Below, piece by piece: positions 35,797-42,055 of a stretch of DNA of 42,055 nt. Position numbers and translations under genes: made by a program. The DNA comes from Bacteroidales bacterium (lineage in GTDB: Bacteria; Bacteroidota; Bacteroidia; Bacteroidales; UBA3663): NCBI GenBank assembly GCA_016293065.1, contig JAEDEY010000006.1:1-42055 (forward strand). Direction: 5' to 3'. Under the pieces are notes generated by a model. It did not search any database, was not told where the DNA came from, and saw only the letters and a list, made by a program, of their open reading frames with translations. The first letter of the stretch is position 1, and each line of letters starts with the position of its first letter.

Positions 35797-35828
35797 ATTG
35801 ATTTTTTTCAAAAAAAGACTTATCTTTA
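35797..35828 (+). promoter_or_regulatory. Promoter of the membrane AraC-type regulator
   Basis: ATTG (35797-35800), a 20-base spacer and TATCTTTA (35821-35828): one mismatch in each box. The ATG at 35854 lies 25 bases beyond. Upstream, CCTTTTTTTGCCTTAT (35710-35725) and ATAAGGAAAAAAGG (35763-35776) form an imperfect inverted repeat. Confidence 0.5.
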
Positions 35829-35853
35829 CACTGGGAAAAAAACTACTTGAAAT

Positions 35854-36963
35854 ATGAATGAATCTCTTTATTTCTACTCTTTGTTCTTATCATTGCCCTT
35901 GATGCTGTTCTTCGGGGTTCACATGCTCGTTGCACGCACTCCCGAAAAGGGGATCTTCCGCAATTTCATCCTCTCACGTCGGCTGATGGGCATAGCCATA
36001 CTTATTCTTGCTGCCAACTACATGGTGCATCTTTTCGGAGAGATGAGACAGAAAGATGTCAATGCCACCATACTGATGAATCTGTCAACCTATTTCTTGT
36101 GCTATTGGCTTTTCAGCTCTGCCATGATGCTTCTGCTCGACAGTAGTTATGTCACTCGCAAGCGATTCTTGCAACACATAGCGATGTGGCTGGCTTTTTC
36201 GATATTGTCAAGCTTCACATTACTCTTGCCTTCCTGCGAAAATTATCAGACTTGGTGCATAGGCATTCTTGCCGTCGTCCTTGTGGCATACGGATTATTG
36301 CTATCTATCCGTCTGATTAAGTCCTACTACCGAGCCATCCAGTTGTTTGACAACACCCATTCTGACGATATCGGTTCATATATCCGCTGGCTATCCATCT
36401 TTACCTACTGGGCTATTGGTTATGGTGTGAGTTGTGGACTCCTCACCTTCCTCCCCAACGAATACGTGTTTATCTGGATATTGTCGTCAATACCTTTCTA
36501 TATCTATCTCTATTGCTGCTATCAGAATTATCTGCTGTTCTACGAAACGGTAGAGAATGCATTCAGCGAAGATCTGAAACCCGACGAAATCATTTCTACC
36601 TGCAACGATTCCGGCGATATCACCCCTTCCTACCATGAGGAAATTTCCGAACGCATCAAAGACTGGATTGATCAACAAGGCTATTGCATACCAGGCATAA
36701 CTATCAACGACTTGGCCAAACAAATAAAAACCAACCGCACCTACCTCTCAGAATATATAAAAAGCACTTATGGCAAGACTTACCGCGATTGGGTTGCAGA
36801 TTTGCGCATCGAATATGCCAAACGCTTGATGCATAATCAACCCGAACTGAAAAATCTTGAAATATCAGAATCTTCTGGATTTCTTTCAATAAGTCATTTT
36901 ATCAGGACATTCAACGACAAGGAAGGGTGTTCCCCAGGTCATTGGCGCAGCAAGAATCTATGA
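35854..36963 (+). CDS. AraC-family regulator with an N-terminal membrane domain
   Basis: 369 residues. The first 235 residues contain about six or seven hydrophobic segments without a recognised ligand domain. A short acidic linker leads to an AraC/XylS helix-turn-helix domain (about 265-369): GITINDLAKQIKTNRTYLSEYIK is the first HTH and ISESSGFLSISHFIRTF the second, ending CSPGHWR. It is thus a membrane-tethered transcription factor that may sense an extracellular or membrane signal. Its target is unknown; the neighbouring alpha-galactosidase is a candidate but nothing in the sequence proves it. Its stop lies one base from the convergent DUF389 stop. Confidence 0.85.
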   Translation: MNESLYFYSLFLSLPLMLFFGVHMLVARTPEKGIFRNFILSRRLMGIAILILAANYMVHLFGEMRQKDVNATILMNLSTYFLCYWLFSSAMMLLLDSSYVTRKRFLQHIAMWLAFSILSSFTLLLPSCENYQTWCIGILAVVLVAYGLLLSIRLIKSYYRAIQLFDNTHSDDIGSYIRWLSIFTYWAIGYGVSCGLLTFLPNEYVFIWILSSIPFYIYLYCCYQNYLLFYETVENAFSEDLKPDEIISTCNDSGDITPSYHEEISERIKDWIDQQGYCIPGITINDLAKQIKTNRTYLSEYIKSTYGKTYRDWVADLRIEYAKRLMHNQPELKNLEISESSGFLSISHFIRTFNDKEGCSPGHWRSKNL

Positions 36964-36964
36964 C

Positions 36965-38296
36965 TTACGGCTGCCCTATGACCATGATATCAGATTCTCC
37001 GATGCGGTGTTCAAACCATAGGGCTATTCGTTCTGTATCTTCTTCTATCAACGGTTCTGTTGAGTTGATGAGTGCTACTACCGACTCTTTTACGCTGTCG
37101 TTCAGAGCTGTTGTACCTCTTGCCAACGTAAGAGACTTGATGTTTGGGAACAGCACTTGAATCTCTTTTAGCAACTGAGGCGCAAGCTCTTTGACCTCGG
37201 TGAAATGACGCAGCTGATGGTCAAGTTCCGATGTCTGCATCTGCTGCTGGGTGATGATGGCCTCGGCATTGTGCAGCTCCTTGCTGTCGGCAAGCAGCAT
37301 CTGGCGGAATGTCTCAAGGTCTTCATTCTGTGCGCTCTGCACCACATGCATCTCTACTCCCTCAAGGTCATACACAGGCAGATGTTCGCGGGCAATCCTC
37401 AGCGATGCCGAATCGACTTCCTGTCCGATCATCACTACGCTGAATGACCTGGCATCATGGTCTATGTGATGCGAAACGATCTGAGTCTTAGGGAAATGCA
37501 TTTCCTGGTTAATGAATCGTATGACGTGTCGCTCAAAATAGCTCTGCTGCACCATGCCTATGGTCAATATTACGGCAGGGAGCATTGTCACTATTACTAT
37601 CGAGTAGATAACGCGCTTTACCTTGGTCTCATGCTGATGGTCGATGTAAGCCTTCTTCTCAAATTTCATGATAAAGACAGCTCCTATCAGTGTAGCAAAG
37701 GCTATGAAGATTGTGTTGATCACAAAAAGATAGAGAGCTCCTGCTGCGTAAGCCCAATTGGCTGTGGCAAGTCCGAAGCCCACCGTACACAACGGAGGCA
37801 TCAAGGCGGTGGCAATTGCGACTCCAGGAATCACGTTGCCCGATCTCTGACTGCGGCTGCTCAAGGCGATGATGCCAGCCAAACCTCCACATAGTGCAAT
37901 CAGCACGTCGTAGATGGTTGGCGACGTGCGGGCAAGCAATTCGCTCTTGGCATCGTCTATTGGTGTGATAAGGAAATAAATAGTGGCTGTGGTAATGCTG
38001 AATATTGTTGCTACAATGTAGTTGCGCCAACTCCTTCGCAATAGCTCAAAATCATATATTCCTGCTCCCAATCCCATGCCTGTGATAGGACCCATGAGTG
38101 GAGAAATAAGCATTGCACCAATGATGACTGCTGCCGAGTTGATGTTCAGTCCAAGCGAAGCCACCAGCACAGCAATAACGAGAATCCATAGTTTGGCTCC
38201 ACGGAAATCAACTCCTCGCTCGATGTTCTCTATTACTTCCTGCTCACTTGCCGCATCTTCGCCAAAAAGAAACAATTGTTTAATGTAGTTAAGCAT
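36965..38296 (-). CDS. DUF389 (TIGR00341-type) membrane protein
   Basis: 443 residues. About six membrane segments in the first 230 residues carry the DUF389 motifs AAVIIGAMLISPLMGPITGMG near 60 and PGVAIATALMPPLCTVGFG near 165. The C-terminal 200 residues are soluble, with a helical stretch (LADSKELHNAEAIITQQQ). A transport-like role is possible, but no substrate is established. It lies 36 bases after menA and is likely the last gene of menG-menA-DUF389. Confidence 0.85.
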   Translation of the reverse strand: MLNYIKQLFLFGEDAASEQEVIENIERGVDFRGAKLWILVIAVLVASLGLNINSAAVIIGAMLISPLMGPITGMGLGAGIYDFELLRRSWRNYIVATIFSITTATIYFLITPIDDAKSELLARTSPTIYDVLIALCGGLAGIIALSSRSQRSGNVIPGVAIATALMPPLCTVGFGLATANWAYAAGALYLFVINTIFIAFATLIGAVFIMKFEKKAYIDHQHETKVKRVIYSIVIVTMLPAVILTIGMVQQSYFERHVIRFINQEMHFPKTQIVSHHIDHDARSFSVVMIGQEVDSASLRIAREHLPVYDLEGVEMHVVQSAQNEDLETFRQMLLADSKELHNAEAIITQQQMQTSELDHQLRHFTEVKELAPQLLKEIQVLFPNIKSLTLARGTTALNDSVKESVVALINSTEPLIEEDTERIALWFEHRIGESDIMVIGQP

Positions 38297-38332
38297 AACC
38301 GTATATCCTATTTAATAAAAAACCAAACAACC

Positions 38333-39178
38333 TCATAATCTCACAACCACCAATAGCACATAAAGCACATTGATTAGTCCTGCAGACATCAGCAACTTAT
38401 TGAATGTTACGCCTTTGGCTTTAGTGACAGCCACAAACAGGCACAGTCCTGGGACTATCACAAGCATTGGCAGATTAAATCCGAAAGCAAGATATGCCAT
38501 CACTGGCATCAGCAGCACCACTACCAGCATCAGCCCCTCTCCTGCTTTCTTGCCAAAGCGGACAGGCAAGGTGCGTTTGCCTGCAAGTCGGTCGTCGTCC
38601 ATGTCGCGCAAGTTGTTGATCAGCAACACGCACATCGAGATTAGTCCACATACAGCTCCTGCAAAGAACACCTCCCACGAAAAGCCTCCTGTCTGCAAGA
38701 AATATGTCCCCGAAGAGGCTATCACACCATAATATAGAAAGACAAAGATATCGGCAATGCCAAGATACGACAACGAGTGGCTTGTGGCTGTATAGAGCCA
38801 TGCAAAGAGCAAGGCTGTCACACCGATTGCCAATATCACCCATCCCCCATTAGCTACTAAGTATAGTCCTGAAATGATGCATATTGCCAATGTCACCAAA
38901 CAAGCTCTGCGCATCTGATTCTCGCTCACCTCCCCTTCTGCCAAGGCTCGCTTGAAACCAGCGCGACCCTTCTTGTCGGTGCCTCTGACGAAGTCGTAGT
39001 AGTCGTTTATCAGGTTCGAAAGAATCTGCAACCCCAAGGCGCAGACTATCGTCACCCAAGCTATTGTCCACGACACTACAGTCTCGTTCATGGTGAGCAA
39101 TGCCACTATCACCGGACAGAGAGACGCGAAAAGCGTCTGCGGACGCACTATCCTGAACCAAAGCAGCACGTTCTTCAT
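38333..39178 (-). CDS. menA: 1,4-dihydroxy-2-naphthoate polyprenyltransferase
   Basis: 281 residues. A UbiA-family inner-membrane prenyltransferase that joins the polyprenyl chain to dihydroxynaphthoate to make demethylmenaquinone. The first Asp-rich motif is NLINDYYDFVRGTDKKGR near residue 58, the second LLINNLRDMDDDRLAGKRTLPVRFGKK near 190. About eight hydrophobic segments. It follows menG by six bases, consistent with consecutive steps of menaquinone synthesis and anaerobic respiration. Confidence 0.92.
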   Translation of the reverse strand: MKNVLLWFRIVRPQTLFASLCPVIVALLTMNETVVSWTIAWVTIVCALGLQILSNLINDYYDFVRGTDKKGRAGFKRALAEGEVSENQMRRACLVTLAICIISGLYLVANGGWVILAIGVTALLFAWLYTATSHSLSYLGIADIFVFLYYGVIASSGTYFLQTGGFSWEVFFAGAVCGLISMCVLLINNLRDMDDDRLAGKRTLPVRFGKKAGEGLMLVVVLLMPVMAYLAFGFNLPMLVIVPGLCLFVAVTKAKGVTFNKLLMSAGLINVLYVLLVVVRL

Positions 39179-39184
39179 ACCTAC

Positions 39185-39880
39185 TTATTTTGTTGCAGTA
39201 TATAGAGTTGTTATTCCGAAAGTCATCGTGCGGAATTTGGCATTTACAAATCCTGCATCGCGAAGATGGGCAATCATCTCTTCTCCCCAGATAAATTGTT
39301 TCACGCTATTCAGGAAATACCTATATGCCGAACCATCGTTGCTGATAATCTTGCCGAGCCAAGGCATGATATGAGAGAAGTAGAGGTTGTAGCCCCAGCG
39401 TATCACTGGATTCTTGGGATAAGAGAATTCAAGTATCACGAGCTGACCACCCGGCTTCATCACCCTATACATCTCGGAAAGTCCTCGGTCGAGTTCCGAG
39501 AAGTTGCGAATGCCGTAGGCACAGGTAACTGCCTCAAACTGACAATCGTCGTAGGGCATATCGAGCGCACTGCCCAACATGAAATCCACCTTGCCTTTCA
39601 TGCCAGCCTTTGCGACTTTCTCGATACCGATGTTCATCATCTCCTGACTCAGGTCGATGCCAGTCACATGCTGTGCCTTATTCTTGCGGATTGCTGTCAT
39701 AGCCACGTCACCCGTGCCAATGGCCACATCGAGCATCGACTTCACAGGCGTCATGCCTCCGATGGCCTCGTTGCGCCACCAGATGTCAATGCCCAACGAT
39801 GTCACGTGGTTGAACTTGTCGTAGGTCTTGGCAATACCATCAAACAACTTGCCTATATTTGCTTTTTCGTTAAGACTCAT
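39185..39880 (-). CDS. menG: Demethylmenaquinone methyltransferase
   Basis: 231 residues from ATG 39880. The frame stays open to 40021, but the promoter at 39902-39932 and the family N-terminus (IGKLFDGIAKTYDKFNH) support the shorter form. It methylates demethylmenaquinone with SAM. Motifs: LDVAIGTGDVAMTAIR near 75, GIDLSQEMM, YGIRNFSELDRGLSEMYRVMKPGG near 150, and the C-terminal FGITTLYTATK. Cotranscribed with menA. Confidence 0.93.
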   Translation of the reverse strand: MSLNEKANIGKLFDGIAKTYDKFNHVTSLGIDIWWRNEAIGGMTPVKSMLDVAIGTGDVAMTAIRKNKAQHVTGIDLSQEMMNIGIEKVAKAGMKGKVDFMLGSALDMPYDDCQFEAVTCAYGIRNFSELDRGLSEMYRVMKPGGQLVILEFSYPKNPVIRWGYNLYFSHIMPWLGKIISNDGSAYRYFLNSVKQFIWGEEMIAHLRDAGFVNAKFRTMTFGITTLYTATK

Positions 39881-39901
39881 CTCTATATCTGTTTTTATGT
39901 G

Positions 39902-39932
39902 CAAAGATATGCAAAATAACTCAATTGCCAAA
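39902..39932 (-). promoter_or_regulatory. Promoter of menG-menA-DUF389
   Basis: On the minus strand TTTG (39929-39932), a 19-base spacer and TATCTTTG (39902-39909), both exact matches. The ATG is 22 bases beyond the -7 box, giving a very short leader. Confidence 0.75.
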
Positions 39933-39983
39933 GAAGAATGTGCTTTTTCCACCAACTCAAATAGACTTTTAGGGGAATTATGG

Positions 39984-40014
39984 TTGGATTGTGGAATATT
40001 ATTCGTATATTTGC
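39984..40014 (+). promoter_or_regulatory. Promoter of the GH43 arabinanase
   Basis: GTTG (39984-39987), a 19-base spacer and TATATTTG (40007-40014). The -7 box is exact, the -33 box has one mismatch. The ATG at 40045 is 30 bases beyond. Confidence 0.6.
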
Positions 40015-40044
40015 CCAGCATAACAATCCCAAATTAATAGAATT

Positions 40045-41094
40045 ATGAAACACCTTATCATCACAATGGCATTACTAACCTTCTGTACGATAGTGGATGC
40101 ACAAGAGCAACTTAACCGAAGAAAAATTCAGCTTGAGGCCTTCCAGACCGACACGCCTATGGTACACGACCCTGTAATGGCGAAAGATGGCGACACATAT
40201 TTCCTCTTTTGCACAGGCATCGGCATACAACAGATGACATCTCTCGACCGCAAGACTTGGACGGTCTCGCGTCAGCCTGTGATGACTGTCATTCCTGGAT
40301 GGGCCACCGACTCTGTGCCAGGATTCAGCAATCACGTTTGGGCTCCCGATGTCATCAGATGGCACGACAAGTGGTGGATGGCATACAGCTGCTCTACTTT
40401 TGGCAAAAATGGTTCGGCTATTGGACTAATAAGCACTAAATCATTGCATTCTAATATCTGGAAGGACGAGGGCTGTATCGTCACTTCACATACCTATCAT
40501 CGCGATGCTGATGGCACAGAGAGTGGCGACAACTGGAATGCCATCGATCCTAACTTCATCATCGACGAGAACGACCAGCCTTGGATGGTATGGGGATCGT
40601 TCTGGGATGGCATACAGATGGCGCGACTCGACTCCTCAATGCACATTGCAAAAGGCGAGAAACCTCGCACCATTGCACGACGTTACGCCCCCGATTGCAC
40701 CAATGTAGCAGCCAATCCCACATCTCGTTTTGCAGGAACAAATGCCATAGAAGCACCATTCATCTACCGCCACGACGGATATTATTATCTCTTCGTGTCG
40801 TGGGATTACTGCTGTCAAGGTGCCAAGAGCAACTACCGAGTGGCTGTAGGACGCAGCAAGAATGTCTGCGGCCCATATCTTGACCGTGACGGCAAAGATA
40901 TGCTAATGGGAGGAGGAAACCTATTCCTGGAAGGCGACAAAAAGGAGTGGGAAGCAGCCGGACACTGTTCGGTGTATAATTTCGATGGCGAAGACATCTT
41001 CGTTTGTCATGGCTATAGCGTTTCAGCAGGAGGGATGGCACTACTCATACAACGTACCATCTCTTGGACTCCTGATGGATGGCCTATCCTTTGA
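40045..41094 (+). CDS. Secreted GH43 endo-1,5-alpha-L-arabinanase
   Basis: 349 residues with a signal peptide (cleavage near VDAQ, residue 20). The five-bladed propeller of GH43 carries all three catalytic acids: the base Asp 42 in MVHDP, the pKa-tuning Asp 168 in NAIDPN, and the acid Glu 236 in NAIEAPF. SNHVWAPDVIRW, MVWGSFWDGI and the late AGHCSVYNFDG are arabinanase-like. It should cut arabinan side chains of pectin. It stands alone with its own promoter and no transporter genes beside it. Exo-activity on arabino-oligosaccharides is an alternative. Confidence 0.88.
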   Translation: MKHLIITMALLTFCTIVDAQEQLNRRKIQLEAFQTDTPMVHDPVMAKDGDTYFLFCTGIGIQQMTSLDRKTWTVSRQPVMTVIPGWATDSVPGFSNHVWAPDVIRWHDKWWMAYSCSTFGKNGSAIGLISTKSLHSNIWKDEGCIVTSHTYHRDADGTESGDNWNAIDPNFIIDENDQPWMVWGSFWDGIQMARLDSSMHIAKGEKPRTIARRYAPDCTNVAANPTSRFAGTNAIEAPFIYRHDGYYYLFVSWDYCCQGAKSNYRVAVGRSKNVCGPYLDRDGKDMLMGGGNLFLEGDKKEWEAAGHCSVYNFDGEDIFVCHGYSVSAGGMALLIQRTISWTPDGWPIL

Positions 41095-41121
41095 GTCGTA
41101 ACCCCATGCAACAAAACAATA

Positions 41122-41190
41122 CACGGGTCTTTCTCCTTGTCTCTGAGTTATTGTAGAAACCAACATAATCAGAGCGGTAAAAGACCCGTG
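41122..41190. terminator. Long hairpin structure between two convergent genes, possible terminator
   Basis: CACGGGTCTTT (41122-41132) and AAAGACCCGTG (41180-41190) are a perfect 11-bp inverted repeat 47 bases apart. Inside, CTCTGA (41141-41146) and TCAGAG (41169-41174) continue the structure, extended by TTAT/ATAA and GT/AC across single-base bulges to an 8-base loop. T-rich stretches flank it only weakly, so simple terminator function is uncertain. It lies between the GH43 gene and the convergent small secreted protein gene. Confidence 0.5.
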
Positions 41191-41244
41191 CTTGAAATAG
41201 TAAATCTTTTTATAAACAATTAAAACCAAAAGTCGAGCGAAAGG

Positions 41245-41628
41245 TTACTCTGCATTGAAATATGCAGAGTAGAGGCCCTTGTTTATGAGCGTGCTGTTGA
41301 TAATTGTCTGGTACTTGTGGTACTGCTCGGTATTGAGCACGCGGTGAGCTACCTTGAGATTGCGGTTGACAACCTTGGCGATGGTAAGTGGCAGTCGAGA
41401 AGTGTCGTCATAGACCATTTCTCCATTCAGGCTTGCACTAAGCTCGGTACTTGCGGCGCCAAGAGCCTTTGTCTGTGAGTCGTCAAGACCGAGCGTGCGA
41501 GCGAGTGCTGCCATATTTATTTCGCGATTGGCAGGCATATCGCTTTTCTCCACATTCCCAACATTAGTGTTAGCACTTACAGTTGTCATCATCATTGTTG
41601 CAACCATCATCATAAAAATCTTTTTCAT
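41245..41628 (-). CDS. Small secreted protein of unknown function
   Basis: 127 residues. A Met-rich signal peptide (MKKIFMMMVATMMMTTVSAN) with a cleavage site after VSA is followed by about 105 mostly helical residues: NMAALARTLGLDDSQTKAL, a conserved-looking NRNLKVAHRVLNTEQYHKYQ, and a C-terminal NKGLYSAYF. No cysteines and no lipobox, so it should be soluble in the periplasm or outside. I do not recognise a named family; similar small 'LNTEQYxKY' proteins seem to occur in Prevotellaceae. Its upstream region is unusually elaborate: a promoter, four phased repeats and a 5' leader with a duplicated motif. Confidence 0.75.
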   Translation of the reverse strand: MKKIFMMMVATMMMTTVSANTNVGNVEKSDMPANREINMAALARTLGLDDSQTKALGAASTELSASLNGEMVYDDTSRLPLTIAKVVNRNLKVAHRVLNTEQYHKYQTIINSTLINKGLYSAYFNAE

Positions 41629-41674
41629 AATAAATAATGTTTTGTGACCGAAGTCAGTTGTTAATAAAATAATT

Positions 41675-41706
41675 TTTCTCCTATTCCGAATAAGTTTCTC
41701 CTATTC
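41675..41706 (-). repeat. Duplicated 12-base motif in the 5' leader
   Basis: TTTCTCCTATTC occurs at 41675-41686 and again at 41695-41706, exactly 20 bases apart. In the minus-strand transcript these read GAAUAGGAGAAA. The first transcribed copy can sit in a hairpin, with CGAAUAGG pairing with CUUAUUCG around loop AGAAA. Confidence 0.7.
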
Positions 41707-41735
41707 GTTGTTTTGTCAATTTTTGTTTGACGATG

Positions 41736-41767
41736 CAAAGTTGAGGGATTTTTTTCAATGTTCCAAA
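41736..41767 (-). promoter_or_regulatory. Promoter of the small secreted protein gene
   Basis: On the minus strand TTTG (41764-41767), a 20-base spacer and CAACTTTG (41736-41743), one mismatch in the -7 box. Predicted start is about 41730, giving a leader near 100 bases. Confidence 0.65.
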
Positions 41768-41850
41768 TTTCTGTGATGGATGACATAAAATCTGTGACAA
41801 AAGGCTGCTTTTTGTGATGAATGGCGAATTTCCGTGACGAATGGTGATGA
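41768..41850 (-). promoter_or_regulatory. Array of four helically phased direct repeats upstream of a promoter
   Basis: On the plus strand four imperfect copies of TTTCTGTGAYGAATGGCR follow each other. The GTGA cores start at 41773, 41794, 41814 and 41834, so spacings are 21, 20 and 20 bases, about two helix turns. A fifth GTGA lies at 41844. The first copy directly abuts the -33 box. This is the layout of a regulator binding along one face of the DNA, as LytTR-type regulators do. The regulator is unknown. Confidence 0.6.
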
Positions 41851-41881
41851 TTTTTTGGCAAAATACTATGCAAATGATTTT

Positions 41882-41926
41882 AAAAGAAAATACATCTGAA
41901 AAGTAAAAATTGCCTTTCAGATGTAT
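41882..41926 (-). terminator. Terminator of queF
   Basis: ATACATCTGAAA (41890-41901) and TTTCAGATGTAT (41915-41926) form a perfect 12-bp stem with a 13-base loop. In the minus-strand direction TTTTCTTTTA follows. It starts 23 bases past the queF stop codon. Confidence 0.8.
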
Positions 41927-41948
41927 ATATCGCGTATTTTTATCAAAT

Positions 41949-42055
41949 TTATTCGTGTCGGCTGAGTCGTTCGAACGCCAGCTGCTCATATTTTGTTCCA
42001 GGTCGGCCGTAGTTGGCGTATGGATGAATTGCAATGCCTCCACGTGGCGTGAAGA
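41949..42055 (-). CDS. queF: NADPH-dependent 7-cyano-7-deazaguanine reductase, C-terminal 34 codons
   Basis: Only the 3' end is in the window, read by hand on the minus strand to a TAA at 41949-41951. The 34 residues contain TPRGGIAIHPYANYGRPGTK and end in RLSRHE. From memory, this closely matches the end of Bacillus subtilis QueF (TPRGGISIDPYTNYGKPGTK, then YRMMNHD). QueF reduces preQ0 to preQ1 in queuosine synthesis. The overlapping 120-codon frame at 41681-42043 is not a gene. Confidence 0.85.
   Translation of the reverse strand, partial: FTPRGGIAIHPYANYGRPGTKYEQLAFERLSRHE

Noticed and set aside
41122..41190. Integron attC site
   Set aside because: The conserved attC core sequences are not at the stem ends and there is no integrase or cassette array.
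41768..41850. CRISPR array
   Set aside because: The repeats are diverged, contiguous and about 20 bases long with no separate spacers, and no cas genes are near.
41681..42043. A 120-codon minus-strand frame at the right edge
   Set aside because: It crosses the queF end, its terminator, the repeat array and the promoter of the next gene; its translation has no family features, while queF in another frame is recognisable.

Overview
The window reads as a chromosomal segment of a Bacteroidota bacterium, most likely order Bacteroidales and family Prevotellaceae; I cannot name the species. The evidence is families typical of that phylum (DUF4270, DUF4271, DUF6089, DUF6242, GldH, the rny-ricT pair, type III glutamine synthetase), Bacteroidota-type promoters (TTTG, 19-20 bases, TAnnTTTG) and secreted plant-polysaccharide hydrolases. 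I see no rRNA, tRNA, insertion sequence, phage, CRISPR array or integron. It is mostly ordinary core genome, and the most interesting signals lie between genes.

Layout. 1-8118 is all on the minus strand: the N-terminal 703 residues of a Ca2+ P-type ATPase, a secreted GH2 beta-galactosidase, and the chain endonuclease-like protein, DUF4271, hemD, rnpA, yidD. 8119-8297 is a divergent control region with two promoters and a candidate 34-nt preQ1-I riboswitch ahead of the queuosine-precursor transporter yhhQ. 8298-13600 is on the plus strand: yhhQ, DUF3109, a ZapB-like coiled coil, zapA, rny, ricT and gldH. 13601-14241 is a gene-poor stretch holding the remnant of an outer-membrane receptor gene. 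It is followed by an OmpA-family porin with two Cys/His linker repeats and a bidirectional terminator.

15473-23022 is on the minus strand: a truncated GT5 'starch synthase', a DUF4270 lipoprotein, then leuA, leuC, leuD and a Leptospira-type citramalate synthase. LeuCD would serve both leucine synthesis and threonine-independent isoleucine synthesis; leuB is absent here. The divergent glnN (GSIII) ends in a terminator shared with the convergent envelope operon 25556-32348 (DUF6242, DUF6089, uppS, bamA, two ompH/skp genes). 32527-36963 is on the plus strand: prmC-recX, a GH27 alpha-galactosidase and a membrane-anchored AraC-type regulator. 36965-39880 is on the minus strand: menG, menA (menaquinone synthesis) and a DUF389 protein. 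A GH43 arabinanase, a small secreted protein of unknown function and the last 34 codons of queF close the window.

Worth most attention: (1) the riboswitch candidate at 8258-8291; (2) four direct repeats spaced 20-21 bp, abutting the -33 box of the small secreted protein gene near 41770-41850; (3) the long hairpin at 41122-41190; (4) the OmpA Cys/His repeats and the Gly-Tyr repeat in BamA.
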